Virus record (IMG/VR): IMGVR_UViG_3300035666_001431
Location: 1-21,165 of that record
DNA: 21,165 bases
Reading direction: 5' to 3' (one strand)
Source of the DNA: a virus
The notes beneath the pieces are model-generated. The model was given only the letters and a program-made list of their open reading frames with translations. It had not been told where the DNA came from and made no database searches. Below are positions 15,554 through 20,270 of this stretch, one piece after another (the first letter of the stretch is position 1; each line of letters opens with the position of its first letter). The position numbers and the translations under genes were made by a program.

Positions 15554-15580
15554 AATTACAGAAAGAGAGAGCAAGAGAAT

Positions 15581-16192
15581 ATGGACACTATTACAGATAA
15601 CAGCACGGCTACCATTACCGCTAATGCGGAGAGCGTAAGAGAGCTACTAGCGGGAGCGGCAACACAGGCCCACAGTAAAGAGGATCTGCCTGCAATTAAC
15701 GCTGTTAAGCTCTACAGCGAGAGCGGCAGGCTATACGCTGTCGCCACAGATCGCTACCGCCTAATTGAGGGCAGCATAGAGGGAGAGATAGCGGGAGAGC
15801 TGGCGGCTACTGTGCTCCGCCTGTCCGATATTAAGCGGATACTGGAGCTATTGAAAGAGAAGCGCCTGGACCGTATGCCTGTGCAGATTAACCGCGTGGG
15901 AGATATGGTTAGCGTGGCTGTGGCTGGCAATAGCACTACTGTGCAGGCGTGGGAATGCAGCTACCCGCCACACGCTCAACTATTCCAGGCTGGAGAGCCT
16001 GTCCCTGTGTCGGAGATAGCTTTTAACCCTGGCTTTTTTGCAGATTACTCTAAGATAGAGAAGCTGGCAGGCAGAAAGTCTAGCGCTGGCGTTAAAGTGT
16101 CTTTCTATGGAGAGAGAAAGCCTATCGGGATACACCTTAACGGTGATAAAGTATCCTGGCGGGCCTTGCTTATGCCTATGCGGACAGCTTAG
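15581..16192 (+). CDS. Shortened DNA polymerase III beta (sliding clamp)-like protein
   Basis: Sliding clamps encircle DNA and tether the polymerase. Residues 11-135 line up with domain II of bacterial DnaN: VRELLAGAATQAHSKEDLPA, the hallmark ATDRYRL at 55-61 (ATDGHRLA in E. coli), the helix LRLSDIKRILELLKEKRL, and ECSYPPH for the RFPDY region. Residues 143-203 match the end of domain III (EIAFNPGFFADYSKIEKL, then VKVSFYGERKPIGIHLN and the terminal LLMPMR). Domain I and the first half of domain III are missing. The chain is 203 aa against about 370 for DnaN, close to the two-domain T4 clamp gp45. It may be a trimeric mini-clamp or may interfere with the host clamp. It is preceded by three hairpins and a GAAAGAGAG leader. 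Confidence 0.82.
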   Translation: MDTITDNSTATITANAESVRELLAGAATQAHSKEDLPAINAVKLYSESGRLYAVATDRYRLIEGSIEGEIAGELAATVLRLSDIKRILELLKEKRLDRMPVQINRVGDMVSVAVAGNSTTVQAWECSYPPHAQLFQAGEPVPVSEIAFNPGFFADYSKIEKLAGRKSSAGVKVSFYGERKPIGIHLNGDKVSWRALLMPMRTA

Positions 16193-16210
16193 AGCTTAGA
16201 GCTGTGCTGT

Positions 16211-16238
16211 CGCGCTCTCTTTCTACGGGGAGAGCGCG
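16211..16238 (+). other. Stem-loop after the clamp gene
   Basis: A perfect 9-bp stem (CGCGCTCTC 16211-16219, GAGAGCGCG 16230-16238) with a 10-nt loop lies 18 nt past the clamp stop. It is GC-rich with no T-run after it. A partial U-less terminator or 3' stabiliser is possible. A weaker CCTGG/CCAGG hairpin follows at about 16242-16265. Confidence 0.6.
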
Positions 16239-16284
16239 GCGGCCTGGATCTAATCGGGGAGCCAGGATAGAGAAAGAGGGAGAG

Positions 16285-16443
16285 ATGACGATAGAGAAGC
16301 TATATCCATCGGGAGCGTGGCGTATCTGTGGCGTGGTAGAGGGAGATAGCCATTACTTTCTTACCCGTACCTATTATGGATACACTAAGCGCCAGGCAAT
16401 TAGGTTATGGAATAGAGAAGTGAGAGAGCAGGCGAGCGAGTGA
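16285..16443 (+). CDS. Small aromatic protein of unknown function (52 aa)
   Basis: The frame is open farther upstream, but the ATG at 16285 is preferred because GAAAGAGGGAGAG lies just before it and the upstream part runs through the hairpin with unlikely composition. The peptide (MTIEKLYPSGAWRICGVVEG, then HYFLTRTYYGYTKRQAIRLW) looks like a small beta-sheet unit followed by a helix. I recall similar YYGYTKREA-type peptides among actinophage hypothetical proteins. Its stop overlaps the GTG of the next gene by 4 nt. Confidence 0.72.
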   Translation: MTIEKLYPSGAWRICGVVEGDSHYFLTRTYYGYTKRQAIRLWNREVREQASE

Positions 16444-16592
16444 GAGATCTTTTTGAGCTTAGCTTTCGCTGGCAAGATGGAGCAATTCAAGTAATAATCT
16501 ATGCCCTAGTAATCTATCTAGGGCTAGTAATCATAAGCAAGATAAGCGACAAGAGAAAGAGAGAGAGGGCAAGTAATGGAGAAAGTGATTAA
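16440..16592 (+). CDS. Small single-pass membrane protein (50 aa, GTG start)
   Basis: The start is a GTG nested in the previous stop (GTGA), with AGAGAGCAGG upstream. After a short N-terminus (MRDLFELSFRWQDG) comes one strong hydrophobic helix (AIQVIIYALVIYLGLVIIS, residues 15-33). A positively charged tail follows (KISDKRKRERASN), predicting a cytoplasmic C-terminus. It overlaps the next gene by 17 nt. Function unknown; a holin-like, superinfection-exclusion or membrane-anchoring role would fit its shape. Confidence 0.6.
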   Translation: MRDLFELSFRWQDGAIQVIIYALVIYLGLVIISKISDKRKRERASNGESD

Positions 16593-16893
16593 GGTATCTA
16601 GCTTGCTGGATAATTCTGCCTATAGTGAAGCTATCTATGGGTGGGGAGAGAAAGAGAGCGAGATAAGGCTAGGCCAGAAGATACGCATAGAGCGCGAGGG
16701 CTTACCTATAAAGACAGGCTACGCCTATAAGGAGCAGGGATCTTGGCTAGGTATTAGATACACCTGGCGCAGTATGCGCTGGTGGAGCTTGCTTAACTAT
16801 AATAATCCGCTAATCAAGTTAGAGGCAGAGAATATAGACGGGCAAGGCAATAGCTATTGGACAACACTATGGGAAAGAGAGGGAGAGAGATAG
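16576..16893 (+). CDS. Hypothetical tryptophan-rich early protein (105 aa)
   Basis: The family is not recognised. The protein is rich in Trp/Tyr (GIRYTWRSMRWWSLLNYNNP) and in charged residues, with alternating strands (IRLGQKIRIEREGLPIKTGY) suggesting a small beta fold. No membrane segment or cysteine motif is seen. The ATG follows GAAAGAGAGAGAGGGCAAGTA, the purine-rich leader shared with other early genes, and lies inside the end of the membrane-protein gene, implying coupling. Confidence 0.7.
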   Translation: MEKVIKVSSLLDNSAYSEAIYGWGEKESEIRLGQKIRIEREGLPIKTGYAYKEQGSWLGIRYTWRSMRWWSLLNYNNPLIKLEAENIDGQGNSYWTTLWEREGER

Positions 16894-16977
16894 CTCTGGT
16901 GCTTGCTTTCCCTGCTAGATTAACCTACTCTAGTGGGGAGGGGAGGAACTAGCCTCCAATTATGAAAGAGAGAGATA

Positions 16978-17199
16978 ATGGCTAACTACACGACAATAGG
17001 AGAGCTGATAGAACACTTGAAGGGAGAGGATTTAGAAGCCCCGATTATCTATCAGTATTACTTAGCAGAACACTTTGAGATCTCGGAGGAGGTCTTTGCG
17101 GAGGTTGCTAGAGATTTTGATTCTCTAATTCCTTGCTCTGATTCATACGAGGTTATCTCTAAGGAAATCAATAGCAAGAGGGAGGAAGTAAATGCCTAG
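16978..17199 (+). CDS. Small acidic early protein (73 aa)
   Basis: The sequence begins MANYTTIGELIEHLKGEDLE and continues PIIYQYYLAEHFEISEEVFA. The pattern of a helix, a short strand and the YYLAEHF motif is, as far as I recall, seen in small proteins of other phages, without known function. It is acidic, with a single Cys. The leader is GAAAGAGAGAGATA. It starts a run of genes joined by 8-nt overlaps. The same ATGNNTAA junction pattern is present at its own start although no full gene precedes it. Confidence 0.72.
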   Translation: MANYTTIGELIEHLKGEDLEAPIIYQYYLAEHFEISEEVFAEVARDFDSLIPCSDSYEVISKEINSKREEVNA

Positions 17200-17353
17200 A
17201 CCGATAAACCCTAGCCCGTATAAACCTAACCTTGCCTCGTGTGAGGTGTGCTGGGCTGATAGCAGTGAAGGTAATGTTTATCGCTACAAGGGAACTACCT
17301 ATTGTGAGCAAGACTTAGAGAGAGCAAAGAGAGAGGGCTGGCATAATGACTAA
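17192..17353 (+). CDS. Small cysteine-motif protein (53 aa)
   Basis: The start ATG overlaps the upstream stop by exactly 8 nt (ATGCCTAG) and has GAGGAAGTAA in front. The peptide has a Pro-rich N-terminus (MPRPINPSPYKPN), then CEVCW at residues 17-21 and a third Cys at 38 (TTYCEQDLERAKREGW), giving a possible zinc knuckle with His51 as fourth ligand. Function unknown; small nucleic-acid or protein-binding module by inference. Confidence 0.75.
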   Translation: MPRPINPSPYKPNLASCEVCWADSSEGNVYRYKGTTYCEQDLERAKREGWHND

Positions 17354-17498
17354 CTTTGATGAACTACTAAAACATAAGGGTCATAAGATAGTAATTGCTA
17401 CCTATGGGCAGGAGAGCGATCCGCTCAATGTAGCTATTGAGTGTGAAACCTGCTATGAAGTATTAACCGATTATGAAAGAGAGGAAAGTAATGTCTGA
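17346..17498 (+). CDS. Small CxxC protein (50 aa)
   Basis: It overlaps the upstream stop by 8 nt (ATGACTAA). The sequence LLKHKGHKIVIATYG, then NVAIECETCYEVLTDYE, resembles a small domain I associate with actinophages: HxGH, a strand, then ECxxCxxVL. One CxxC pair (residues 33-36) and two nearby His (10 and 13) could coordinate a metal. Function unknown. Confidence 0.78.
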   Translation: MTNFDELLKHKGHKIVIATYGQESDPLNVAIECETCYEVLTDYEREESNV

Positions 17499-17637
17499 TG
17501 ACGCAATTAGCTGGGGAGAACTAGCAGAACTAACCCACGCTACACAGGTGGAGAGGTTTGGTTGGTGTATCTGCGAGGATACTGACGGAGAAGGGCAACT
17601 AGCAGATGACTGCCCTAGAGAGGAAGCTAATGTCTGA
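17491..17637 (+). CDS. Small cysteine-containing acidic protein (48 aa)
   Basis: It overlaps the previous stop by 8 nt (ATGTCTGA), after the ribosome site GAGAGGAAAGTA. The peptide has a helical N-terminus (ISWGELAELTHATQVERFG), then WCICEDTDGEGQLADDCP with three Cys, and is strongly acidic. The family is unknown. Its last codons and next junction are nearly identical in DNA to the preceding junction (GAGGAAGCTAATGTCTGA against GAGGAAAGTAATGTCTGA). Confidence 0.7.
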   Translation: MSDDAISWGELAELTHATQVERFGWCICEDTDGEGQLADDCPREEANV

Positions 17638-17821
17638 CTACGAGTTTGTAAAGGGCTACGGAGATAACATCACTTGCGATAACTGCTGGGATAGTGTTGA
17701 TGAGTGGTGGTCTGCTGACCACGCTATCTGTAATAAATGCCATACTAAATACCAGCAAGAACTAACACCTGAGAAAACTATAAACGACATAAAGAGAGAG
17801 CAGGAGGAGAGTAATGAATAA
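17630..17821 (+). CDS. Small two-CxxC zinc-ribbon protein (63 aa)
   Basis: The ATG at 17630 is chosen because it repeats the 8-nt overlap (ATGTCTGA) and follows GAGAGGAAGCTA. An in-frame start 24 nt earlier lacks such a site. CDNCW (residues 17-21) and CNKCH (37-41), with Trp-rich spacing (DSVDEWWSADHAI), make a treble-clef or ribbon-type zinc site. The tail is a charged helix (PEKTINDIKREQEESNE). Likely nucleic-acid or protein binding, inferred from the zinc site. Confidence 0.8.
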   Translation: MSDYEFVKGYGDNITCDNCWDSVDEWWSADHAICNKCHTKYQQELTPEKTINDIKREQEESNE

Positions 17822-17981
17822 AGAATACTATCAAGCTAAGGCAGACCTATGCCGAGATCTATTTATCAAGCAGGTGGGAGAGGGAGATAGCAAGGAGGCA
17901 TCTCATAATTTAATTCGTATGGTTAATGCCTTAAATCAAATCAACTTAATCAACTACAAGGAGGAGAAGGGTAATGAGTAA
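17814..17981 (+). CDS. Small helical early protein (55 aa)
   Basis: It overlaps the upstream stop by 8 nt (ATGAATAA) with GCAGGAGGAGAGTA in front, a strong site. It is predicted to be all helix (YYQAKADLCRDLFIKQVGEG, then NLIRMVNALNQINLINYKEE). No known motif is visible. It is part of the same coupled array as its neighbours. Function unknown. Confidence 0.72.
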   Translation: MNKEYYQAKADLCRDLFIKQVGEGDSKEASHNLIRMVNALNQINLINYKEEKGNE

Positions 17982-18111
17982 AACATACACAATAACGCTA
18001 GAGCTGGAGTGTGATACCGATCCGAGTGAGTGGGTGTATCCTGAAGTATTAGTGATAGACGAGCCTTACAGAGTAAAGAAAGTGGAGGAGAACAAGTATG
18101 AAGCTAACTAA
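17974..18111 (+). CDS. Small acidic beta-rich protein (45 aa)
   Basis: This is the sixth successive gene with an 8-nt overlap (ATGAGTAA), preceded by AAGGAGGAGAAGGGTA. The sequence MSKTYTITLELECDTDPSEW, then VYPEVLVIDEPYRVKKVEEN, suggests a small antiparallel sheet. Function unknown. Its 3' end overlaps the next gene by 14 nt. Confidence 0.72.
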   Translation: MSKTYTITLELECDTDPSEWVYPEVLVIDEPYRVKKVEENKYEAN

Positions 18112-18319
18112 CTTCTATGAAGTGGCAGATCGCAAGGGAGATACTGCTTGGGGAGGAGCGAGCGCGATAGATGCTATTGAGTGGTTTAGGCGAGGCTTAG
18201 ATAACTCTATCTATGTATCAGTATGGAACGAGGAGGATATTGAGGAGCCTAAGTTAGTCATTGATAAGATAGATATAACTAAGATAATCTTGGCTACAAT
18301 AGTAGGGGAGATGGCGTGA
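18098..18319 (+). CDS. Hypothetical early protein (73 aa)
   Basis: It starts 14 nt inside the preceding gene, after GTGGAGGAGAACAAGT (good ribosome site). The sequence NFYEVADRKGDTAWGGASAI, then DAIEWFRRGLDNSIYVSVWN, combines a short sheet and a helix. EWFRR with a following SVW strand is a pattern I recall from actinophage proteins of unknown function. The C-terminus ends in a moderately hydrophobic strand (ITKIILATIVGEMA). Its stop forms a GTGA overlap with the next small gene. Confidence 0.72.
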   Translation: MKLTNFYEVADRKGDTAWGGASAIDAIEWFRRGLDNSIYVSVWNEEDIEEPKLVIDKIDITKIILATIVGEMA

Positions 18320-18399
18320 TATTTCTAGGTGTAATTCTTATGACTATCCTTGCCTATCTGCTTATAGTATGGGAGGATAAGCTCAATGAAAACGATTAG
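18316..18399 (+). CDS. 27-aa single-helix membrane micropeptide (GTG start)
   Basis: The frame begins at GTG in a GTGA overlap with the upstream stop and has AGTAGGGGAGATGGC before it. The peptide is one hydrophobic helix (IFLGVILMTILAYLLIVW) followed by a charged tail (EDKLNEND). It ends 14 nt inside the next gene, continuing the pattern of coupled overlaps. As one of the last genes before the lysozyme it could be a minimal holin-like or regulatory membrane peptide. Its small size makes this uncertain. Confidence 0.5.
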   Translation: MIFLGVILMTILAYLLIVWEDKLNEND

Positions 18400-18748
18400 T
18401 GCGGAGCGGAGAGAGAAGTTTAGACAAGGCAAACTTGAGATAAACGAGAAGCATAGGAAGCGGAAAGAGAAGGCTGAGAGGCGAGCAGTATGGCTACGCA
18501 ACTATCAGCGAGCAAGAGGGCGAGCCCTTACTAAGCTAGCCCAGCAGTATCCCGACCAATACAAGGAAATACTTGAGCAGGAGAGGTTATCTGATGAGGC
18601 TAATGGCAAGGCGTGGCTGGACATTACTGGCGCTACCGATAATAGTGCTGGTGTTCTTACTAACGCAGATGGATACAACAACACACTTAGATCCGAGCAA
18701 GCAGACAGAGATGAGCAGAACGAAGGCTACTTGGGAGGAGAAAAATGA
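18386..18748 (+). CDS. Basic helical protein (120 aa) overlapping the lysozyme gene
   Basis: The first 55 residues are highly charged, Lys/Arg/Glu-rich helix (RREKFRQGKLEINEKHRKRK). Then comes RNYQRARGRALTKLAQQYPD and a Tyr-Lys-Glu helix, a motif I associate with small actinophage proteins. The last third (GATDNSAGVLTNADGYNNTL) is polar and probably disordered. It is also the part whose DNA encodes the membrane anchor of the lysozyme in another frame. It starts 14 nt inside the membrane micropeptide gene behind GGGAGGATAAGCTCA. DNA binding is possible from charge. The stop TGA sits after GGGAGGAGAAAAA, an odd position for a ribosome site. Confidence 0.72.
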   Translation: MKTISAERREKFRQGKLEINEKHRKRKEKAERRAVWLRNYQRARGRALTKLAQQYPDQYKEILEQERLSDEANGKAWLDITGATDNSAGVLTNADGYNNTLRSEQADRDEQNEGYLGGEK

Positions 18749-19019
18749 GAACAGAAAACTGGCAAAGCAATACGCCTGGGTTGCGTTTGGTTGGAGAGGG
18801 AGAGAGTGGGAGTGCCTCAAGTCCTTATGGACCAATGAGAGCAGATTTGACCACTACGCACAGAACCCAGCTTCTAGTGCTTTCGGAATTGCTCAGCTCC
18901 TTGGAGAAAGAAGTAGAGATCCTGCACTCCAAGTATTGCGAGGCTTACGTTATATTGATAGACGTTATGGAACGCCTTGCAAGGCTTACAAGTTCTCTCT
19001 TACCCACCGACACTACTAA
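18594..19019 (+). CDS. Membrane-anchored lysozyme/lytic transglycosylase-like enzyme
   Basis: It is predicted to cleave peptidoglycan for lysis or DNA entry. The catalytic domain (residues 58-141) has WECLKSLWTNESRFDHYAQN with probable catalytic Glu82, SSAFGIAQLLGE, and GLRYIDRRYGTPCKAYKF. The pattern and cysteines C74 and C129 match the aggregation-promoting-factor-like lysozyme fold of actinobacteria. The ATG at 18594 is chosen because AGGAGAGG lies 7 nt upstream. It adds a basic N-terminus and a hydrophobic helix (LLALPIIVLVFLLT, about 9-24), a signal-anchor. That part overlaps the 120-aa gene by 155 nt in another frame. The ATG at 18711 would give a soluble form without the anchor but has a weak site. 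A rho-independent terminator follows. Confidence 0.82.
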   Translation: MRLMARRGWTLLALPIIVLVFLLTQMDTTTHLDPSKQTEMSRTKATWEEKNENRKLAKQYAWVAFGWRGREWECLKSLWTNESRFDHYAQNPASSAFGIAQLLGERSRDPALQVLRGLRYIDRRYGTPCKAYKFSLTHRHY

Positions 19020-19033
19020 AGAATAGAATAGAA

Positions 19034-19063
19034 TTGCCAGCGTTATCTCTCTTTCACTGGCAA
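19034..19063 (+). other. Stem-loop preceding the terminator
   Basis: TTGCCAG (19034-19040) pairs with CTGGCAA (19057-19063), a perfect 7-bp stem with a 16-nt loop. An alternative pairing, GTTATCT (19042-19048) with AGATAAC (19065-19071), overlaps both this hairpin and the 5' arm of the terminator, so the structures cannot all form together. Confidence 0.55.
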
Positions 19064-19068
19064 TAGAT

Positions 19069-19109
19069 AACCCCGCAGATCAAGAGTGCTAACTGCGGGG
19101 TTATTTTTA
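19069..19109 (+). terminator. Rho-independent terminator between converging operons
   Basis: A perfect 10-bp stem (AACCCCGCAG 19069-19078, CTGCGGGGTT 19093-19102) with a 14-nt loop is followed by ATTTTTATT on the plus strand. It ends the early operon 50 nt after the lysozyme stop. It also sits just past the stop of the converging FmdB-like gene; on the minus strand the T-run is weaker (ATCTATT). Confidence 0.9.
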
Positions 19110-19280
19110 TTGGTCAGTTGAATAGAAGCCTGATCCCCGAAACATAATCGGGGGTGGGGACCAGACCCTATTCATTATTTCACCGCAGTCAGCGCAGGAG
19201 GGAGCACTCACTTCGGCGTGGATAGAACGCTCAACTTCAAGGGTAGTTGAGCAGTTCAGACATTTATAGAGGTATCGCAT
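19107..19280 (-). CDS. FmdB-type zinc-ribbon protein (57 aa)
   Basis: The protein reads MRYLYKCLNCSTTLEVERSI, then CADCGEIMNRVW, and ends PPPIMFRGSGFYSTDQ. This is the full signature of the FmdB zinc-ribbon family: an N-terminal YxYxC start, CxxC at residues 7-10 and 29-32, then F-x-G-x-GFY-x-TD. FmdB was named as a putative regulator of formamidase genes. In phages the role is unknown but transcriptional or protein-binding activity is assumed. It overlaps the upstream nuclease-like gene by 17 nt and is the last gene of the right-hand cluster. Its stop lies in the T-run of the terminator. Confidence 0.9.
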   Translation of the reverse strand: MRYLYKCLNCSTTLEVERSIHAEVSAPSCADCGEIMNRVWSPPPIMFRGSGFYSTDQ

Positions 19281-19641
19281 AATCTAGGTGAAGGAAGCCC
19301 ACCAACTTCATAATCTTTCTAGTATCTGCAAACTCAGTGGTAGTAGGCATCCACTTCTCAGACCAAGCTGGTTCAGGAACTCTTGATAAGTCAAAGGCAT
19401 AGACTCCCTGCGGAGTGGAGTTAATGTAGTAAGGGGTGAGGCTACCTGCTTGGTTGATAAGTCTGCGATACTTCATCTCTTCAATAAGTAAATCTGGATA
19501 GTGAGTATGCCTACACTTTAATTCTATGTATAGATTCTTTTCATTAGTTGAGCAGTCAAAAGAATCATAGACCCCTTCAGACTTTTCAAGGTCGGGAAAG
19601 TGTGTGCCTTTTAGATAGTCAAAGAGCTCTTGTTCTTTCAC
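19264..19641 (-). CDS. Putative PD-(D/E)XK-type nuclease (125 aa)
   Basis: The motif FDCSTNEKNLYIELKCR (residues 28-44) has the spacing of a PD-(D/E)XK active site: D29, then E40-L-K42 on a hydrophobic strand. A helix bearing YPDLLIEEMKYRRL follows, as in this fold. The protein is short, like single-domain phage nucleases. The C-terminal half (GVYAFDLSRVPEPAWSEKWM) has strands and a conserved-looking Trp pair. It overlaps the sigma-like gene by 4 nt (ATGA) and the FmdB-like gene by 17 nt. A Holliday-junction resolvase-like, host-DNA-degrading or repair nuclease are all possible. The fold assignment is from the motif only. Confidence 0.62.
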   Translation of the reverse strand: MKEQELFDYLKGTHFPDLEKSEGVYDSFDCSTNEKNLYIELKCRHTHYPDLLIEEMKYRRLINQAGSLTPYYINSTPQGVYAFDLSRVPEPAWSEKWMPTTTEFADTRKIMKLVGFLHLDYAIPL

Positions 19642-20270
19642 TGGTAGGGACTCTCCCCGCCCACATTATTCTGCAACTTACGCAGAGAAGCCTGACATCT
19701 ACGATCAGCAGTAGATACAGCGCAACCTAGATACTCTGCCATAGCCTCAAGGGTGAGGCTCTCGTGGTATCTCTTGATAAGAATATCTTTATCTGTTATC
19801 TCTAGCTTTAGATAAGCCTTCTTAATATCTATCAGAGTAGCAAGTAGATTACCGCCCTCTGCTGGAGCTGACTGCTTACGCGGCTGACCATCATTGATGA
19901 GGTTCTGTGCCTGTTCTAAGACTATATTATCTACTACTGAGGCAATAACGTGAGGCAGTAGTTGAGCTATCGTTGCAGTGTCATAGAAGGCTTCATCGCC
20001 TATGCGATAGCCTGACTTTGCTGCCTTCTCTTTGCGAGCATAGCGCTCACAGTGGCGCTTCATCTGCCAAGCAATACGCTTCTCGTTGATTACCTTCTGA
20101 ATAGGATTAGTTTCATTTAATAATTCATCTAGATGTTCTACTCTTGATAGATACCAGGCGTAGCATTCCTGCTTTACATCATCTCTATCTACATAATTGC
20201 GAAACCTACGACAGATAGTATTGGCTACGCTAGGAGCTATATCAAGGATAGCTGGATGAATGTTAGTCAC
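19638..20270 (-). CDS. Sigma-factor-like helix-turn-helix protein (210 aa)
   Basis: The N-terminal part (YVDRDDVKQECYAWYLSRVE, residues 26-45) recalls sigma region 2 of ECF-type factors. The C-terminus has a good region-4-like HTH: DILIKRYHESLTLEAMAEYL, then GCAVSTADRRCQASLRKLQ (162-200). Between them is a charged helical linker. It may redirect host RNA polymerase to phage promoters or act as a DNA-binding regulator without sigma activity. Region 2 is only weakly conserved, so sigma activity is not assured. The ATG overlaps the methyltransferase stop by 4 nt, and its stop overlaps the nuclease start. Confidence 0.7.
   Translation of the reverse strand: MTNIHPAILDIAPSVANTICRRFRNYVDRDDVKQECYAWYLSRVEHLDELLNETNPIQKVINEKRIAWQMKRHCERYARKEKAAKSGYRIGDEAFYDTATIAQLLPHVIASVVDNIVLEQAQNLINDGQPRKQSAPAEGGNLLATLIDIKKAYLKLEITDKDILIKRYHESLTLEAMAEYLGCAVSTADRRCQASLRKLQNNVGGESPYQ

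Noticed and set aside
15752-15936. Minus-strand frame opposite the clamp gene
   Set aside because: It is an antisense shadow of a well-supported coding sequence.
16204-16284. Upstream extension of the 52-aa gene
   Set aside because: The extra residues derive from the stem-loop after the clamp gene, and the purine-rich leader is placed for the ATG at 16285.
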